Positions 61,597 through 64,000 of a DNA stretch of 64,000 bases are shown piece by piece. Position 1 is the stretch's first letter, and the number at the start of each line of letters is the position of its first letter. The notes under the pieces are model-generated. The model did no database searches. It was not told where the DNA came from and was given only the letters and a program-made list of their open reading frames with translations. The DNA is from Pannonibacter carbonis (GTDB taxonomy: Bacteria > Pseudomonadota > Alphaproteobacteria > Rhizobiales > Stappiaceae). The DNA lies in NCBI RefSeq assembly GCF_003012935.1, contig NZ_PUDR01000008.1, forward strand, positions 62,001-126,000, given 5' to 3'. The translations under genes and the position numbers were made by a program.

Positions 61597-62709
61597 TCAG
61601 GCGCTCAGGGCGTTCAGTTCGGCGACGATGGCGTCGCCCATCTGGGTGGTGCCGATGACAGTCGAGCCTTCCGAGGCGATGTCCCGGGTGCGCAGGCCCT
61701 TGTCGAGCGTGGCCGAGATGGCGCGGTCGAGGAGGTCAGCCTCGGCGACCTTCTCGAAGGAGTAGCGCAGGCACATGGCGAACGAGGCGATCATAGCGAT
61801 CGGGTTGGCGGCACCCGTGCCGGCGATGTCCGGGGCCGAGCCATGCACCGGCTCGTAGAGGGCCTTGCGCTTGCCCGTTGCTGCATCCGGTGCGCCGAGC
61901 GAGGCGGAGGGCAGCATGCCGAGCGAACCGGTCAGCATCGCGGCGACGTCCGACAGCATGTCGCCGAACAGGTTGTCGGTGACGATGACGTCGAACTGCT
62001 TCGGCCAGCGTACCAGCTGCATGCCGCCAGCGTCGGCCAGCATGTGGCTGAGCATGACGTCGGAGAAGCGGGCGGCGTGGGTGGCGGTGACAACGTCGTT
62101 CCAGAGCACGCCGGACTTCATGACGTTGCGCTTTTCCATCGAGCAGACTTCGTTGCGGCGGGTGCGGGCCAGCTCGAAGGCGACGGCGGCGATGCGCTCG
62201 ATCTCGTAGGTGTCATAGACCTGGGTGTCGATGCCGCGCTTCTGGCCGTTCGGCAGATCGATGATCTCCTTCGGCTCGCCGAAATAGACGCCGCCGGTCA
62301 GCTCGCGCACGATCAGGATGTCGAGGCCTTCGATGATCTCGCGCTTCAGCGACGAGGCATCGGCCAGGGCCGGGTAGCAGATCGCCGGGCGCAGGTTGGC
62401 GAAGAGCTGCATGTCCTTGCGCAGGCGCAGGAGGCCAGCTTCCGGGCGCACGTCATAGGGCACCTTGTCCCACTTCGGGCCGCCGACGGCGCCGAAGATG
62501 ACCGCATCGGCCGCCATTGCCTTGGCCATGTCGGCCTCGGAGATCGACTTGCCATGGGCGTCATAGGCCGAGCCGCCAACCAGGCCCTCGTCTGTCTCGA
62601 AGGTGTCGCCGCCGCGTGCGTTGAACCAGGCGATGATTTTCTTCACTTCCGGCATGATTTCCGGACCGATGCCGTCGCCCGGCAGCAGGAGCAGGTTGTG
62701 GGTGGCCAT
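61597..62709 (-). CDS. leuB: 3-Isopropylmalate dehydrogenase
   Basis: 370 residues, usual length. Oxidatively decarboxylates 3-isopropylmalate in leucine synthesis. [48 protein letters not shown] and [23 protein letters not shown] are conserved. leuC and leuD are not in the window. Confidence 0.97.
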   Translation of the reverse strand: MATHNLLLLPGDGIGPEIMPEVKKIIAWFNARGGDTFETDEGLVGGSAYDAHGKSISEADMAKAMAADAVIFGAVGGPKWDKVPYDVRPEAGLLRLRKDMQLFANLRPAICYPALADASSLKREIIEGLDILIVRELTGGVYFGEPKEIIDLPNGQKRGIDTQVYDTYEIERIAAVAFELARTRRNEVCSMEKRNVMKSGVLWNDVVTATHAARFSDVMLSHMLADAGGMQLVRWPKQFDVIVTDNLFGDMLSDVAAMLTGSLGMLPSASLGAPDAATGKRKALYEPVHGSAPDIAGTGAANPIAMIASFAMCLRYSFEKVAEADLLDRAISATLDKGLRTRDIASEGSTVIGTTQMGDAIVAELNALSA

Positions 62710-62819
62710 GGGTGTTCCGTCCCGATCTTGTGTGGAATATGGCTATGTCGGTAGCGGCTCGGCCCGGTCTTTTCAAGTCGGACGAGCGGGCGTTTGCTCA
62801 AGCGTGGGCGGGCGAAACG

Positions 62820-63773
62820 TCAAGTGACGCTGGCCAGGGCGGGCGCTGCAAGGGCGCTGAGGTCGGCATTGCCGCCACAGACAAGGATGCCGATGCGCTC
62901 GCCGCGCTGAGGGACGTAGCGGCTGCTGGTGAGGGCGGCAAGGGCGGCCGCGCCACCTGGTTCAGCGACGACCTGGGCTTCGCGCCACAGGCGAAGCTGG
63001 GCGTCGCGGATGTCGTTGTCGGTCACGATGATCACGTCATCCACCGCCATGCGGCAGATGTCATAGACCAGTTCGCCGCAGCGGCGGGCCCCGAGACTGT
63101 CGGCGGCAATGCCTCCGACATCCACATCGACCGGACCACCGGCGGCGAGCGCCGCCGACAGGGAGCGGCAGCCTTCGGGCTCGACGCCGATGACACGCGT
63201 CTTGCCGGCAAACCAGGTGGCGATGCCTGAAATCAGGCCACCACCACCAACGGCGACAAGCAGTGTGTCGAGGCCGCGCGTCTGGGCTTCCCATTCGAGG
63301 GCAAGGGTGCCCTGGCCAACAATGGTGGCCTCAGCGTCATAGGCGTGGATGTCGAGCGCGCCCGATGCCTCGCGCCAGGTCTCGCAGGCCCGCCGCGCTT
63401 CGGCGTAGCTGGCCCCGCCAACCTCGATCTCGGCACCATAGGCGCGGATGCGGGCGACCTTCGCCGGGGTGGCGATCTGCGGCACGAAGATCCGGGCGGG
63501 AATGTCGAGAGCCCGGGCGGCGAAGGCGACGGCAGCGCCATGGTTGCCGCCCGATGCCGCCGTGACGCCGGACAGCGGCACGTCCTGGCTGAGCAAGGCA
63601 TTGAAGGCGCCGCGTGCCTTGAAGGATCCGCTGTGCTGCAGGGACTCCAGCTTCAGGGACGTTGCAAAAGGCAAGCCGAGGTCGCCCTTGCGCAGTTGCA
63701 GCAAGGGTGTAACACGAATATGCGGGGTGATGCGATCATAGGCGGCCTCGATGGCTGCAGCTGTAATTGGCAT
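62820..63773 (-). CDS. Threonine/serine dehydratase (PLP-dependent)
   Basis: 317-residue fold-type II PLP enzyme. HSGSFKARGAFNAL carries the PLP lysine (Lys52), SGGNHGAAVAFAA binds the substrate carboxylate and VGGGGLISGIA the PLP phosphate. The length and lack of a C-terminal ACT regulatory domain suggest a catabolic threonine or serine dehydratase or serine racemase rather than biosynthetic IlvA. Confidence 0.9.
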   Translation of the reverse strand: MPITAAAIEAAYDRITPHIRVTPLLQLRKGDLGLPFATSLKLESLQHSGSFKARGAFNALLSQDVPLSGVTAASGGNHGAAVAFAARALDIPARIFVPQIATPAKVARIRAYGAEIEVGGASYAEARRACETWREASGALDIHAYDAEATIVGQGTLALEWEAQTRGLDTLLVAVGGGGLISGIATWFAGKTRVIGVEPEGCRSLSAALAAGGPVDVDVGGIAADSLGARRCGELVYDICRMAVDDVIIVTDNDIRDAQLRLWREAQVVAEPGGAAALAALTSSRYVPQRGERIGILVCGGNADLSALAAPALASVT

Positions 63774-63799
63774 TTTCCTGTCCAGTCAGGCGGATTTCC

Positions 63800-64000
63800 T
63801 TACATGCTAAGGAAATCGCCGATGGGCCGCCACAGGAGATTTATGGCAAGAAGCGTCATAACCCAACGAAATGCTTTGCGAAACCTAGCCTCTGGCATAT
63901 GTCCGAGCAGCCGCGTGCCAGTCAGCGTGCCGAGAAAGCCGCTGATGATCATCGTGGCGATGAGGCCAGCCCAAGGCGCGAAGGCAAAGCCGAGCAGGCC
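63800..64000 (-). CDS. TauE/SafE family permease, C-terminal part
   Basis: 66 codons and a stop; the gene runs off the right edge. MIISGFLGTLTGTRLLGHMPEARFRKAFRWVMTLLAINLLW is the C-terminal helix pair with the conserved GTxxGxxLL and F(R/K)xxF.xxL segments of sulfite exporter TauE/SafE-type permeases. Confidence 0.75.
   Translation of the reverse strand, partial: GLLGFAFAPWAGLIATMIISGFLGTLTGTRLLGHMPEARFRKAFRWVMTLLAINLLWRPIGDFLSM

Overview
The window is a GC-rich chromosomal segment from an alphaproteobacterium, most likely of the order Hyphomicrobiales (Rhizobiales). The genus is not certain; a Stappiaceae-type marine or soil bacterium would fit. The evidence is the cobT-GNAT-cobS-J-domain-bolA block, the hlyC/corC-aroB-aroK-xerD block, an imuA-imuB-dnaE2 mutagenesis cassette behind an alphaproteobacterial LexA box (GAAC-N7-GAAC), and the ethylmalonyl-CoA pathway genes mch, ccr and meaA. 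Most of the window is ordinary housekeeping DNA with tightly packed, often 4-base-overlapping genes.

Layout. 0-11 kb: the start of an opgG-like gene, argG, a TRIC-type channel, a VOC protein, lapA-like/ihfB/sppA, a lytic transglycosylase, TspO, an acyl-CoA synthetase, and a two-gene envelope polysaccharide unit (CelD-like acyltransferase and flippase). 11-18 kb: the SOS mutasome. 18-24 kb: tRNA-Ala, small conserved genes (YggT, DUF167, Trm112, LON-domain, CnoX-like thioredoxin, ProX-like deacylase), two identical tRNA-Gly genes, a TetR regulator divergent from a membrane protein, and a cytochrome c. 24-31 kb: a MipA-like porin, an exported pentapeptide-repeat protein, an AT-rich spacer, a patatin-bdhA operon, and a tandemly duplicated, partly decayed array of membrane-protein genes. 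31-45 kb: ispG, pdxY, an L,D-transpeptidase, accA, rpmB, a queuosine-precursor transporter, cobaltochelatase cobS/cobT and bolA. 45-50 kb: repeats, hlyC/corC, aroB, aroK, xerD. 50-60 kb: an amidase and the ethylmalonyl-CoA/bicarbonate region. 60-64 kb: vapBC, leuB, a serine/threonine dehydratase, and the end of a TauE/SafE permease gene.

How genes work together. The most coherent metabolic theme is C2/C4 assimilation. bdhA (3-hydroxybutyrate oxidation) feeds acetoacetyl-CoA and crotonyl-CoA chemistry. ccr reductively carboxylates crotonyl-CoA, meaA rearranges ethylmalonyl-CoA, and mch hydrates mesaconyl-CoA. An sbtA-like bicarbonate transporter, an SbtB-like PII protein and a beta-carbonic anhydrase lie between mch and ccr, so inorganic carbon supply may be physically linked to this CO2-fixing pathway. 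Palindromes with a TGC-N3-GCA core lie in the ccr/meaA intergenic region and upstream of bdhA, and they resemble the CTGC-N3-GCAG sites described for PhaR.

The strangest stretch is 28.3-31.0 kb. A two-gene unit of polytopic membrane proteins has been duplicated. One copy of the second gene is reduced to a 149-base remnant, and the other carries an in-frame amber codon. The two intact genes have very AT-rich cores between GC-rich ends that resemble the surrounding chromosome.
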